In this document: positions 42,993 to 51,655 of the stretch, piece after piece
Numbering within the stretch: the stretch's first letter is position 1
Layout: each line of letters starts with the position of its first letter
From: UBA10649 sp963749905
GTDB taxonomy: Bacteria > Actinomycetota > Actinomycetes > S36-B12
Direction: 5' to 3'
DNA: 64,000 nucleotides
Assembly (NCBI GenBank): GCA_963749905.1
Contig: CAVVOF010000004.1
Coordinates: 868,001 to 932,000 of the forward strand
Notes under the pieces: generated by a model
The model's input: only the letters and a program-made list of their open reading frames with translations
Databases searched by the model: none
Told to the model about the DNA's origin: nothing
Translations under genes and position numbers: made by a program

Positions 42993-43035
42993 GGGCCGCC
43001 TCGGGGATTTGAACCCCGGACCTACGCATTACGAG
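42993..43035 (-). repeat. tRNA-Thr 3'-half, copy T7 (right edge of the array)
   Basis: Core with canonical T-arm CGGGG-TTCAAAT-CCCCG. Left: GAAAGGGCG pair (42887-42906) and dyad GTTGCAGCGCAAC (42968-42980). Right: no arm repeat of either type, but an imperfect direct repeat TCCGTACTGA/TCCGTGCTGA about 70 bp away. The sequence right of the anticodon loop (CGTGCTGAGAC) does not complete a tRNA. Confidence 0.86.
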
Positions 43036-43260
43036 CGTGCTGAGACAGATATCGTCTACGCGGAAACTGATACCTACCAACGCTTTTGGAGCCGAGCAGC
43101 TCCGTACTGATCCGTGCTGAGCCCAGCTGCTTCGGTTTATTCTCGGGTTACGCCGCCGAATACGGGGCGCATCATGCGCCTTCCACTCGAGCAATGTTCG
43201 ACCGTCGGCCTTGAGCTTGCTCGTTCGCTTGGGAGCCCGTCCAAAGAGCCAGCAAACTTG

Positions 43261-43947
43261 CTACTCCGCTTCGAAGACTTCAGTGCCTTCCGCTCCCTCG
43301 GTCCCTGGCGAGGAAGCCAACATCCGGGCATCTAACTCGTAGGCGAGTATCAGCAACTGCTCCATGAACGTTGCGACGTCGAACGCCTGTTCCTTGGTGA
43401 TGGGCACCAAAGTGTGATTGGCGTCATTGCCTATCTCCTTGATCCTGTCGACCCAGGCCTTCATGCGCGAAGTGACAACGCCCTCATCTTGTAGGTGTTG
43501 CACGCACTCTGCGAAGCCCGGTGCATAGCCGCGAGAGTTGGTGCTAGCCAAGCCGTGGGTTACGGCGATGTGGAGAAGCAACTTCCTGCACAGCATCACC
43601 ACTGCCGTGCTTGCCCCGATCCCGAGGCAGGCGCGTACCTCATCCCACACTGCAACCTCGTCGGTAGGCATTCCGTCCGGTGTCCGCAGCGGTATCGGGG
43701 CGGGTTGGATTACACCGTCTTGCGCAACGAAACCGGCTTTGCAGGCCACGCAGCGAAACCACGTCGTAAGGTCCGGAGCCTGCTCGTAGTTGCCGTCGGT
43801 CTGGGCAGCCACAACGAGCGCGTGTTCGTGTCCGCAGTAGGGACAGCGTGCATTGGCCCACGTCGTGTCTGAGCTCAGCAGCAGCTCATGAACGCTGGGA
43901 TCCCTAACGGCGCTCAAGAGCTTCGTCACTGACGCCGCCCTCGCCAT
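43261..43947 (-). CDS. DUF4145 protein with zinc ribbon
   Basis: 228 residues. N-terminal zinc ribbon with CPYCGHEHALVV and FRCVACKAGFVAQD, then a helical DUF4145 domain (GASTAVVMLCRKLLLHIAVT, MKAWVDRIKEIGNDANHTLV, AFDVATFMEQLLILAYELDA). DUF4145 proteins are frequent in mobile and restriction-related islands and may be defence-associated, but here it stands alone without nuclease partners. 43948-44280 contains no gene that I can support. Confidence 0.82.
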   Translation of the reverse strand: MARAASVTKLLSAVRDPSVHELLLSSDTTWANARCPYCGHEHALVVAAQTDGNYEQAPDLTTWFRCVACKAGFVAQDGVIQPAPIPLRTPDGMPTDEVAVWDEVRACLGIGASTAVVMLCRKLLLHIAVTHGLASTNSRGYAPGFAECVQHLQDEGVVTSRMKAWVDRIKEIGNDANHTLVPITKEQAFDVATFMEQLLILAYELDARMLASSPGTEGAEGTEVFEAE

Positions 43948-44281
43948 CAGCGTGGTGCCTTTGCATAGGCGTGCAGTTCAACCCTGAGGATCCCGAGATC
44001 GCCGTCGGGCATGTTCGGGCCCTCTTGGCCACCGGTCGACACCTTCTCTTGCGTTACCTCGTACACCATCTCTTCCCCTCCCCCGTACGTGCTGGACCGG
44101 GCACAGGCGCCTCGCTTCGGTCGGAACTTGCCGGACCTTGCCTTCTCGACTCTACGGCGGGGGTGGGTCGCGGTGGCGGCAACCTCGCGCAGAAGTTCGG
44201 GCGTCAGCAGGACGCTGGCGCCCTCCGGTGCGTCCAGTGGAGAAGCAGCGTCTAGGCGGCATCTTGATAGTCATTAGTCTA

Positions 44282-44345
44282 TTGACACACCTGCTCGCAA
44301 TAGGTTTTAATCTATGCGTAGAAGGCGCGGTCAAAGGCTACGCAT
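44282..44345 (+). promoter_or_regulatory. Promoter and operator of the mobile mystery A/B operon
   Basis: TTGACA at 44282-44287, a TTTTAAT stretch at 44305-44311 as -10, then an inverted repeat ATGCGTAG (44314-44321) / CTACGCAT (44338-44345). The dyad covers the expected start of transcription and is well placed for autorepression by the XRE protein. CTACGCATTA at 44338-44347 also equals ten bases of the tRNA core. Confidence 0.6.
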
Positions 44346-44366
44346 TATTATCAATGAGGAAGAGTC

Positions 44367-44831
44367 ATGCGGTACCCACAAGCGGAGCGTTCCCGCCAAT
44401 TGCTCGACTCAATCAGTGGCGCAGGCGCGCCCCTGCTGGGACGTTTGAGCCGGCCCTCTCAGGGCTGGGTGCGGACCGTGCGGGAGGCCCTGAACATGCC
44501 GCAGCGCGAACTGGCACGCCGGCTGAACGTCTCGCAGCCTTCGGTGCAGGCTCTGGAGCGGCGCGAGGTTAGTGGCGCGATCACCATCGAGTCCCTCGAA
44601 CGCGCGGCGGACGCGCTCGGCTGCGACCTGGTGTACGCGCTCATTCCCCGTCGCCCGCTCGAGGAAACCCTGCGCGAGCAAGCTGAGAAGGTGGCTCGTA
44701 CGCAGTGGGCCGCAGTGGCACACACCATGGCTCTCGAGGACCAAAGTGTGACTAGCGGCCAGGGCGACATCGCGGAGTTGGCGCGCAGGACCATGACCGC
44801 TGGCACGGCCGTATGGCCCACCGATGCTTGA
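44367..44831 (+). CDS. Mobile mystery protein A (XRE-family regulator)
   Basis: 154 residues, ribosome site GAGGAAG. HTH: MPQRELARRLNVSQPSVQAL, followed by ERREVSGAITIESLERAADA and LGCDLVYALIPRRPLEETLR, the conserved layout of the mobile mystery A family, which occurs with a Fic partner in mobile elements. It overlaps the Fic gene by eight bases and likely acts as regulator/antitoxin. Downstream AEKVARTQWAAVAHTMALED is also typical of the family. Confidence 0.92.
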   Translation: MRYPQAERSRQLLDSISGAGAPLLGRLSRPSQGWVRTVREALNMPQRELARRLNVSQPSVQALERREVSGAITIESLERAADALGCDLVYALIPRRPLEETLREQAEKVARTQWAAVAHTMALEDQSVTSGQGDIAELARRTMTAGTAVWPTDA

Positions 44832-45429
44832 CGAGCCCGGGCCGGGGCAGACTCCTCTGACGGATGAGCAGAAGGCGGGACTTCTGCTCCCGCTGAGCAC
44901 GCAAGCCGAGTTGAACGCCGCCGAGGCGGATTCGATCGCCAAGGCACGAACCTGGGCGATGGTGCGGTCGCGTCCGTTGTCCAGTGCTCAGGTACTTCGC
45001 GAGGAATGGCTCAAGCGACTGCACAAGAGGATGTTCGACTCGATCTGGAAGTGGGCAGGAACCTACCGCCAGGCGGACGTCAACATCGGCAATGTGTCCT
45101 GGCCACAGGTGCCGACCGCAATGCGAGAAGCTCTAGATGACGCAACCTTCTGGGTCGACCACCGCTTCGAGAACAAAATGATGGTGGTCGAAGTCGCCGT
45201 ACGCGTTCAGCACAAGCTCGTCGCGGTTCACCCGTTCCCCAACGGCAACGGGCGTTGGTCCCGCCTGGTTGCGGACCTCCTCATGCGCTCCCAAGGCGCT
45301 CGGCCGCTGAGTTGGGGCGGAGGTGTGAACTTGCAGGCCCAAGGAGACACTCGCAGCACCTACTTGGCGGCCCTCTACGCCGCGGACAATGGCGACTTTC
45401 GAGACCTGATCGCGTTCGCCCAATCCTAA
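44824..45429 (+). CDS. Mobile mystery protein B (Fic-domain enzyme)
   Basis: 201 residues. The Fic active site HPFPNGNGRWSR (residues 136-147) is complete, so AMP transfer or a related nucleotidyl transfer is possible. N-terminal part PLTDEQKAGLLLPLSTQAEL and WLKRLHKRMFDSIWKWAGTY with KWAGTYR are typical of the family, and it ends with Y-x-A-L-x-A-A-D-x-G-D-F. The pair probably works as an addiction module for the adjacent integrase-bearing element. Confidence 0.93.
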   Translation: MLDEPGPGQTPLTDEQKAGLLLPLSTQAELNAAEADSIAKARTWAMVRSRPLSSAQVLREEWLKRLHKRMFDSIWKWAGTYRQADVNIGNVSWPQVPTAMREALDDATFWVDHRFENKMMVVEVAVRVQHKLVAVHPFPNGNGRWSRLVADLLMRSQGARPLSWGGGVNLQAQGDTRSTYLAALYAADNGDFRDLIAFAQS

Positions 45430-45542
45430 GTTGCGGCGCAGCATCACCTGATCGGGCGACGGCCGCGACCCAGTCAAAGCAGGAGATGAGGGCGCGCCCG
45501 GTGGCCCATTTCCACCGCCCGACCCCCATGCGGCCATTCGTC

Positions 45543-46889
45543 CTACTGCTTCACAGGGTTGGCACACCACCCGTGAATGGCCATGGCCTGGGCGAGGGTC
45601 TGGTCGGTGATGCCGGAGTAGAACCGGCGCACGGTCTCGGGGTCCTTCCAGGAGCCCTGTTGGAGCAGCACCTCCTCGGTGTACTTCCACACGTGCAGCG
45701 CCGTATTGGCGTACCGGTCCCGCAGCGAGTGCAGGGTGAACCGCATCAGGTTCATGCCGCTGCCCGGGTGCTCCATCACCCAGCCGAGCTCCGTGGCGGC
45801 CGGCGCCCACACCCGGTTGCGGATGTTCTGCTCGCCGAACACTCCCCCGGACAGGCTCGGGAAGATCAGCGCCTTGGGGTTCCAGCCGCGAGCCTGCTCG
45901 GCGAGCGCGTCCTCGATCCGTCCGGGCAGCCAGTCGATCAGCGAGAAGCCGGCGGGCGCGTCTCGGGGGATGGCGATGTCGCGGATCTTCTTCAGCTTCG
46001 GCAGCTCCTTGCGCTCGACCCGCGTGGTGGCCTGAACCCGGACGCGTACGACGCCGTGCTCGAGGTCGACGAGGTTGCCGAGGCCGTTGTTCGCAACGGT
46101 CACGTCCGCGGTGAGCACGCGGATCTCGCCGCTGCGCGTGCCGAGCAGCGCGCACGTGTGGATGAAGGCGTATCCGTGGGCCCAGCGTTCCTGGCACTTG
46201 AGGGCCCACGCGTCGAGCTGCTCGAACGTCATGACCTCACCGCCGGTGGAGATGTCACCGTGCAGGCGTGACTGCTCGCGCCGTGTCGGTGCCTGCTGGT
46301 AGCCCCGGGGCGGAGTCCACGTGATGCCGTCGATGAGCTCGGCCTGATCGCGGGTGAAGTAGCCGGCGTGCCGGCCGAAGATGATCATCGTCTTCGTCAG
46401 ACCTTTGATCGTCCGCCCGCGGCTGGCGGTCGTCACGGTGGCGAGGTAGTCGCGCAGGTGCACGGCCTTGAGGTCCTTGCACCGCAGGTGACGGTCCTCG
46501 GCGATCTTCACGAGGGCTCGGAAGTCGCCGCGGCGCTGGTGCTGGGTCTTGTCGGCCCAGCGGCCGTCCTTGCCGCGGCGATCGATGTAGTCGTCGATGA
46601 AGTCGGCCAGCCAGGCGGACTCGTACTCGGGTTGTCCGTGGAAGCCGGCCTTCTCCCGGGTCAGCCATTCGTCGGCCTGGAGGTAGCCCTTGTAGGCGTT
46701 GCCGATGCCGGTTCCGTAGGTCTTGTCGAACTTGCGCCCCTCGTACGCGACCTGGACTCGCCACCGATGGTACTTCTCGTTCGGTGGTCGCAGCGTGATG
46801 CCCAAGTAGACGGACTTCGCGCCAGACGCGATGGCTCGTTCCATCTCACGACGGAACTTCGGGGGCGGGTCGATCGGCTGGTGTCCCAT
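45543..46889 (-). CDS. Tyrosine recombinase/integrase
   Basis: 448 residues. N-terminal arm-binding region (~25-75: SVYLGITLRPPNEKYHRWRV, VAYEGRKFDKTYGT), core-binding SAM-like domain (~90-200), and catalytic domain with Arg at ~252 (CALLGTRSGEIRVL), H-x-x-R in LHSLRDRYA (~383-388) and the Tyr nucleophile in VRRFYSG (~427). Lys in the beta hairpin region is present (RKELPKLKKIRDI). It is the only recombinase in the window and a candidate to act in trans on the islet ends. Downstream of the excisionase gene. Confidence 0.95.
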   Translation of the reverse strand: MGHQPIDPPPKFRREMERAIASGAKSVYLGITLRPPNEKYHRWRVQVAYEGRKFDKTYGTGIGNAYKGYLQADEWLTREKAGFHGQPEYESAWLADFIDDYIDRRGKDGRWADKTQHQRRGDFRALVKIAEDRHLRCKDLKAVHLRDYLATVTTASRGRTIKGLTKTMIIFGRHAGYFTRDQAELIDGITWTPPRGYQQAPTRREQSRLHGDISTGGEVMTFEQLDAWALKCQERWAHGYAFIHTCALLGTRSGEIRVLTADVTVANNGLGNLVDLEHGVVRVRVQATTRVERKELPKLKKIRDIAIPRDAPAGFSLIDWLPGRIEDALAEQARGWNPKALIFPSLSGGVFGEQNIRNRVWAPAATELGWVMEHPGSGMNLMRFTLHSLRDRYANTALHVWKYTEEVLLQQGSWKDPETVRRFYSGITDQTLAQAMAIHGWCANPVKQ

Positions 46890-46905
46890 GTCTTCGTCCT
46901 CTCGG

Positions 46906-47190
46906 TCAGGTGGCGCGCGGCCGCGGTCGGCGTCGGTCGGACTCGTTCATCGCCGCCCGCCGCTGGGCCCAGGCGATGACGTGCTCGGGCAGGTAGCGGC
47001 GGTAGCGCGACCCGCCCACGACCGGGGCGGGGAAGTCGTGCGATGCGATCACGTCGTGTGCGGCGGACTTGCCCAGGCGCAGGTAGCGGGCGATGTCGAC
47101 GCTGGTCCACAGCGGTCCGGCCTGCGGTGCCGTGGGGGCGGCATCGAAGGACGCAGCGGTGATCTCGGGCAGGGGCGAGCGGGTTCTCAT
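46906..47190 (-). CDS. Excisionase-like (HTH_17/AlpA) protein
   Basis: 94 residues from ATG 47190. Winged-helix pattern LWTSVDIARYLRLGKSAAHD, then FPAPVVGGSRYRRYLPEHVI with AWAQRR, as in AlpA/Xis DNA-binding proteins that set integrase direction. It lies 16 bp upstream of the integrase gene in the same orientation. The 249 bp between it and the relaxase (47191-47439) hold no gene. Confidence 0.85.
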   Translation of the reverse strand: MRTRSPLPEITAASFDAAPTAPQAGPLWTSVDIARYLRLGKSAAHDVIASHDFPAPVVGGSRYRRYLPEHVIAWAQRRAAMNESDRRRPRPRAT

Positions 47191-47439
47191 GGGTTGTTCC
47201 CTTCTGACGGGCAGCCGAGCATCGGCGTGTCGGCGGCGGCAACTGATTGGGCACTTCTGTGGATGGATGCCAGCGAACGGGCTGGCTGTGGATGAGTTGG
47301 CGGAACGTTCACGGATGGGCCTCCTTGCTGGAGCCGGGTTTCCCGCTCCTACTCGGACCACGCGGTCTGGGTCGTGGTGCCTCGCAAGTTGCGCACGGAG
47401 GCGACCGCAGGGTGGGCTGTGAACCGTGGGCGCCGACTC

Positions 47440-50400
47440 TCACCACGACATCCCCATTCCCTCGGTTCGGGGTGCGGAGTACCCGGCGGCGCCGTGGGCG
47501 TGCGGGGCGTAGGCCGGTGCGGGGGCCTTCGGCCGCATGGATGCGGCGGCGGAGTCGACGGTCTCCGTCTGCCCGATGAAGTCGGATTCGATGCGGTCGA
47601 TGACTGCCTCGTCGAACTGGTCCTTGCCCCAATGTCGGGTCTGCTGCAGCTCGGCGTCGGACAGGAACTCGGCTGCGTCGGCGACGAAGTACACGCCTAG
47701 TCGCGCACGGCTCGCGCTGACATACATGCTGGCCGCGTCCTTCATGGGCGACAGGGCGCTGAAGTGCACCGCGCTGGTCTGCCCCTGCACCTTGTGCACG
47801 GTGCCGGCGTACCCGTATGCGAAGTGCTTCAGCAGCGACGCCGGTGTCAGGGCCCGGGTGGTTCCGTCGTCGAGCCGCAGGTGCACCTTGGTCCCTGCCG
47901 TGGCCTCCACCGTGGCGCGCTGACTGCGGTGGAGTCGCTCGGCCGCTGGTTTCCGCGGTCCGGTCGGCTCGACGACGCGAAGGAGCGTCCCTACGCCCAC
48001 GGCCAGGGACCGTCCGCGCTGGCGGAACTCTCGAACGGTTCCCGCCTCCACGGCTCCGGTACCGACCAGGTGCTCGTGGACACGCCCGTTGATGGCGTCC
48101 ACCTCGGCGTTGGTGACGGCGTCGCAGGTGACGTCAGCCGCGCCGTGCTCGGCCATGTGGTCGACGACCATCGCTGCGACGGTGTCGACCTTCTCGGCCG
48201 CGCCGCGAACGACCACGATGCGGGCTTCGTCATGGAGGACGTCCCACGCACGCGTGAACTGCCGGGCGTGCAGGGCGTCGGCGACGAGACGGCCGGACTC
48301 GGTCTGCTGGCGCTGGTTGCGCTCGAGCCGGATGACGGACTCCGGGTGCTTCGCGCACAGGACGTTGTAGATCTCCCCCGCGCCGACCGCCTTCAGCTGC
48401 CGGTGGTCGCCCATCAGGATCATCTGCCGGTCGTGCTTGACGCAGTGCTCGGCCACCACGTGGATGCTGCGCACGTCGGCCAGGCTGGCCTCGTCGATGA
48501 CGACGACGTCGAAGAGCGTCGGCGACACGTCGGGGTCCTGAAGCTTGAGGGCGAGCTGGCGAAGGTTCATCCAGGGAGCCCCGGACTCGTGCCCGGCCTT
48601 GGCGGCGGCGATGTTGGCCGTCGATGCGACGAGGAGGCTCTTGCGGCCGCGTCCCAGTGCGTCGTTGAGGACGGACAGCACCGATGTCTTGCCTGAGCCC
48701 GCCACTCCCGAGACGAGGGTGATGACGTTGGGTGACTGGCCCATCGCGTACACCGCCCGGATCTGCTCGTGATTGAGCCTGAAGCCGGACCGGTCCGCGA
48801 AGCGGTCGGCGGCCGAACCGATGGCCTCGTCGCGCAGCGTGCGGTCGGTCACCCCTCGTCCGTCGACGAACATCGCGGTGAGCTGGTTCTCCATCTGCAG
48901 GACCGACCGTGACGCGAACTGGTGACCCCCGTCCTTCATGCCCCTGTCATGCGAGGGGTGGCTGCGGGCGAACGCGTCCCCGAGCACCTCGGCGGTGATC
49001 CTTTCCCGCTCGGCGTCGGGCATGAGCGCAGTCGCCAGGTCGACGTGGGCCAGCACCTTGGCGCGAGAGGTGGTTGCGCTGTTCGCGCACACCGCGCCCT
49101 CGACGGCCCACGCCCACTGGGACTCAGTCCAGGCGCTCGGCTGGGTCCGCCGCGCCGTGAGGTGCCGTTCGCGTTCGAAGTCCAGGGAGATGCGCTCGGC
49201 GGCCGCCTCCGCACGGCATCGCTCCCGCAGCTGGATCCACGTCGGCTGGTCGACCGACTTCGCGCCCGTGACGCGGCGCTTGGCCGCGCGATCGCGTCCG
49301 GACCTGGTGCGGTCTGACAGCGCCGACCCGTCGGCGCTGCGGTCCGCCTCGTCCCGCACCGCCCGACGACCCTTGGAGAACAGCTCGAGCGTGCGCGGCT
49401 CGAACGCGCCGACCGTCCACTGGAAGGTCTCGACGTCGAACTCCGCGGATGTCACCAGACCCCGTGCCAGCGCCTCGCGCACCGCGTAGGCCTGTCCCCA
49501 GGCGGCGAACCGCGGGGCGTTGACGTGCAGCTCGCGTCCGCCGTCGGCCATGGTGCGCACCAGGCCGTCACGACCGACAAGGACGTTGGGCACCGTGCAG
49601 TGCACATGAAGGTGGGGGTCACCGGCGCGCGAGGAGATCTCCGTCGCGGTGAAGCCGGCCCACCCGTCCGCCGGCATCACCGAGACGTCCTGCCCGTCGC
49701 CGCGGTGGCCCGTGGAGCAGAACCCGGTTTCGGCCATCAGCCGGGTCAGCGCATGGTCGGCCGCGTCCTGCATCAGCGCGAACCAGTCGTCCATCCGCGC
49801 GGGGTCACCGGACAGGGCCGCCAGCGAGAACGACTTCGGCATCGTCAGCGTGAGCTCGTACCCGGCATTGCCCACCACCTCGACCTGCTCGGCCAAGGCG
49901 CTGGCCCGCTCCCAGACCGCGCGGCCCAGGTCGACGTCGGCGAGCTCAAGGTCGAGAGTCAGATCGGTGAATCCGACGGAAGGGTTGGCCAGGTCCACGT
50001 CACCACCCACTGATGCCTTCGCAGCGGCCCCGAGCCGCGCCCACAGGTCATCAGGGTCGACGTCGGCGCCGTGGCTGCGGGCCACGCGCAGGACACCGCG
50101 CGCCGTCAGCATCGACACCGTCCGGTCGCGGTCTGCTGCCCGGTTCAGCGCCGACCACCACCCCGCTGACTCCTTCGCCGCGAAAACATCCGGCGCGTCC
50201 AATCCGACTTCGGCCAGCCGCGCGACGACAGCGTCACGGATCGGTGCTGCGGCGATGCGGGACAGGCGTGACCGCATCGTCTTGACGCCGTGGGTCAGGT
50301 ACTCGCCCGAGAACGCTCGCGCGACGAGCTGCATGTCCGCATCGGAGGACAGCACCTCGCCGGGGGTGAAGCCGAGCAGCCGAGCGGTCTCCCCCGCTCC

Positions 50401-50556
50401 GACGAACCGAACGCGGCGGACCTCCGGGTCGTGGTCTCCGGTCCGGTACGCGACCTGCGCGATGGCCACTCCGGATTCGCCCGTCACCCGGTACCAGACC
50501 TGGCCCATCCCCACCGGCCCGTGGGAGATCGTCGTCACCGTCGTGTGGATGCTCAT
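47440..50556 (-). CDS. MOBF-type relaxase-helicase (TrwC/TraA-like)
   Basis: 1038 residues from ATG 50556. N-terminal relaxase: PVGMGQVWYRVTGESG with the likely catalytic Tyr region, GYELTLTMPKSFSLAALSGD, and the metal-binding H-x-H-x-H in AGDPHLHVHCTVPN (His 315, 317, 319). Helicase: Walker A GVAGSGKT (617-624), VVVIDEASLADVRSIHVVAE, MILMGDHRQLKAVGAG, YGYAGTVHKVQGQTSAVHF and VSASRARLGVYF. Size and order match single-polypeptide actinomycete conjugative relaxases. No coupling protein or secretion genes are found, so the element would be mobilizable only. Confidence 0.95.
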   Translation of the reverse strand: MSIHTTVTTISHGPVGMGQVWYRVTGESGVAIAQVAYRTGDHDPEVRRVRFVGAGETARLLGFTPGEVLSSDADMQLVARAFSGEYLTHGVKTMRSRLSRIAAAPIRDAVVARLAEVGLDAPDVFAAKESAGWWSALNRAADRDRTVSMLTARGVLRVARSHGADVDPDDLWARLGAAAKASVGGDVDLANPSVGFTDLTLDLELADVDLGRAVWERASALAEQVEVVGNAGYELTLTMPKSFSLAALSGDPARMDDWFALMQDAADHALTRLMAETGFCSTGHRGDGQDVSVMPADGWAGFTATEISSRAGDPHLHVHCTVPNVLVGRDGLVRTMADGGRELHVNAPRFAAWGQAYAVREALARGLVTSAEFDVETFQWTVGAFEPRTLELFSKGRRAVRDEADRSADGSALSDRTRSGRDRAAKRRVTGAKSVDQPTWIQLRERCRAEAAAERISLDFERERHLTARRTQPSAWTESQWAWAVEGAVCANSATTSRAKVLAHVDLATALMPDAERERITAEVLGDAFARSHPSHDRGMKDGGHQFASRSVLQMENQLTAMFVDGRGVTDRTLRDEAIGSAADRFADRSGFRLNHEQIRAVYAMGQSPNVITLVSGVAGSGKTSVLSVLNDALGRGRKSLLVASTANIAAAKAGHESGAPWMNLRQLALKLQDPDVSPTLFDVVVIDEASLADVRSIHVVAEHCVKHDRQMILMGDHRQLKAVGAGEIYNVLCAKHPESVIRLERNQRQQTESGRLVADALHARQFTRAWDVLHDEARIVVVRGAAEKVDTVAAMVVDHMAEHGAADVTCDAVTNAEVDAINGRVHEHLVGTGAVEAGTVREFRQRGRSLAVGVGTLLRVVEPTGPRKPAAERLHRSQRATVEATAGTKVHLRLDDGTTRALTPASLLKHFAYGYAGTVHKVQGQTSAVHFSALSPMKDAASMYVSASRARLGVYFVADAAEFLSDAELQQTRHWGKDQFDEAVIDRIESDFIGQTETVDSAAASMRPKAPAPAYAPHAHGAAGYSAPRTEGMGMSW

Positions 50557-50601
50557 CGGCCCGAGCCATCCGCGCGACGACCCAGAGAATCCTGATTCCA
50601 A

Positions 50602-50765
50602 GCCGGATGTGATTTCTGTTGTTGCTTGTCGGTTGTTGATTGATTTCTGTGCTCTTGCTTCTTGTGGTTGTCCATTTTGGTTTTGGTGTTCCCTGGTCTT
50701 GTGTTTTGGTGGTTGTTCTTGTTGTTTGTGCGTGGTTCGTTTGTCTTGTTGATTTCTATGACTTC
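50602..50765. other. GT-skewed tract upstream of the relaxase (candidate oriT)
   Basis: About 150 bp in which the plus strand is almost wholly G and T (for example TTGTTGCTTGTCGGTTGTTG and GGTTGTTCTTGTTGTTTGTG), while surrounding DNA is ordinary GC-rich. Strong strand asymmetry next to a relaxase gene is usual for transfer origins or their leading side. I see no clear nic hairpin. A minus-strand open frame here encodes only low-complexity N/T/Q/K and is not supported as a gene. Confidence 0.4.
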
Positions 50766-51655
50766 AGGTCGTCCATAAGGTCCCGCCGCTCGGCTCTCCA
50801 TGCCTCACCCCTCCTCGCGCCATCGGCCCTGTCGCGCGGAATCGCTCGCCTACTCCGTCAACGCGATTGCCTGCTCCGTGTCCCACAACTGCGACGACGA
50901 GCGAGCAACGCGCTCTCACTCTGTTCAACGACGTGACCCCCTCGGTGCCTCGCATGTGGACGGAGGGCGCGGATGGCGAGGCCGTGGATGAAGAGCCTTA
51001 GGAGGGTGGCCCAGCCCACAAATCGAGTCCTCTCGAGAGGCGCCCCTCGGATCGCGGCAGCGGGCCGGAAGGGCGTCCTTGTCAAGCGGGTGTAGGCGCT
51101 CAGAGACGAGCCTGCACAGGCGATGCGCGTGCCTCTCGAGTCACCAGTTGGGAGGCGACAGTCCGTTGAGACCACGGCGGTCTATGCCAAGTTCGTACGC
51201 GCTCTATCGCATCGCCCTGCAGGGGTTTGAGGTGATCGGGCCCGTCCTTTCGCCAAGGTCAGCGACGTCTCGCGGACGCTCCTCGACGCAGATCCGGCCC
51301 GAGCAATGTGGCTGTCGGCGCCGTTCCGTCAACCGGGCGATTCCCTGCGCTCGCATTCGTGATGTCGAGCGACATTCGACCGTCGGACACCCGGCGTGCT
51401 GCTTGAAATCGGCCGGCGGCTCGGCCGCAGCGCGCCTTGTGGAACTAGTCGCCACGTGGCGGGATCGCCTCCAAGGACCGCGTCCACGGGGGAGAATCCC
51501 GCTCGGGGGACGCGAAGTGCCCACACCGACATTGCAGATATTGACGGCAATCAGTCGGTCAGGTGACGGTCCACCGCCGCAGTTCAGCCCGGGACCTTGA
51601 GCGCGTTCGGGGCACTCTGCCCGAACTCAGGGCCTCCTTCGATCTGACCGTTCTC
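50766..51655. other. 890-bp stretch without a supportable gene
   Basis: Several short frames on both strands cross this region, but none has a family resemblance, a ribosome site and consistent codon bias. It separates the mobile element from chromosomal-type genes and probably contains the right boundary of the element. I find no tRNA gene and no copy of the tRNA-Thr core here. Confidence 0.6.

Larger units (their letters stand above)
38742..43035. mobile_element. Islet I6 (T6 to T7), integrase-less integrated segment
   Basis: 4.3-kb segment with GAAAGGGCG-type pairs inside both ends: 38879-38899 (95 bp right of T6) and 42887-42906 (87 bp left of T7). Cargo: a lipoprotein aspartic protease and a FlgO/TPR protein, both with frameshifts, and a small hypothetical protein. 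No toxin-antitoxin pair and no recombinase. Confidence 0.62.

Noticed and set aside
16223..43035. Seven complete tRNA genes on the minus strand
   Set aside because: Only the 3' half is present in every copy; the sequence beyond the anticodon loop does not pair with TGCGT and shows no D-arm.
16223..43035. CRISPR-like repeat series
   Set aside because: Repeat distances are 1.4-9.9 kb and hold genes; no short spacers and no cas genes.
43261..43947. A defence system around the DUF4145 protein
   Set aside because: No nuclease, methyltransferase, helicase or NTPase partner lies next to it.
50553..50801. Minus-strand 82-codon frame upstream of the relaxase
   Set aside because: Composition is low-complexity Asn/Thr/Lys/Gln produced by the GT tract; no ribosome site and it overlaps the relaxase start.
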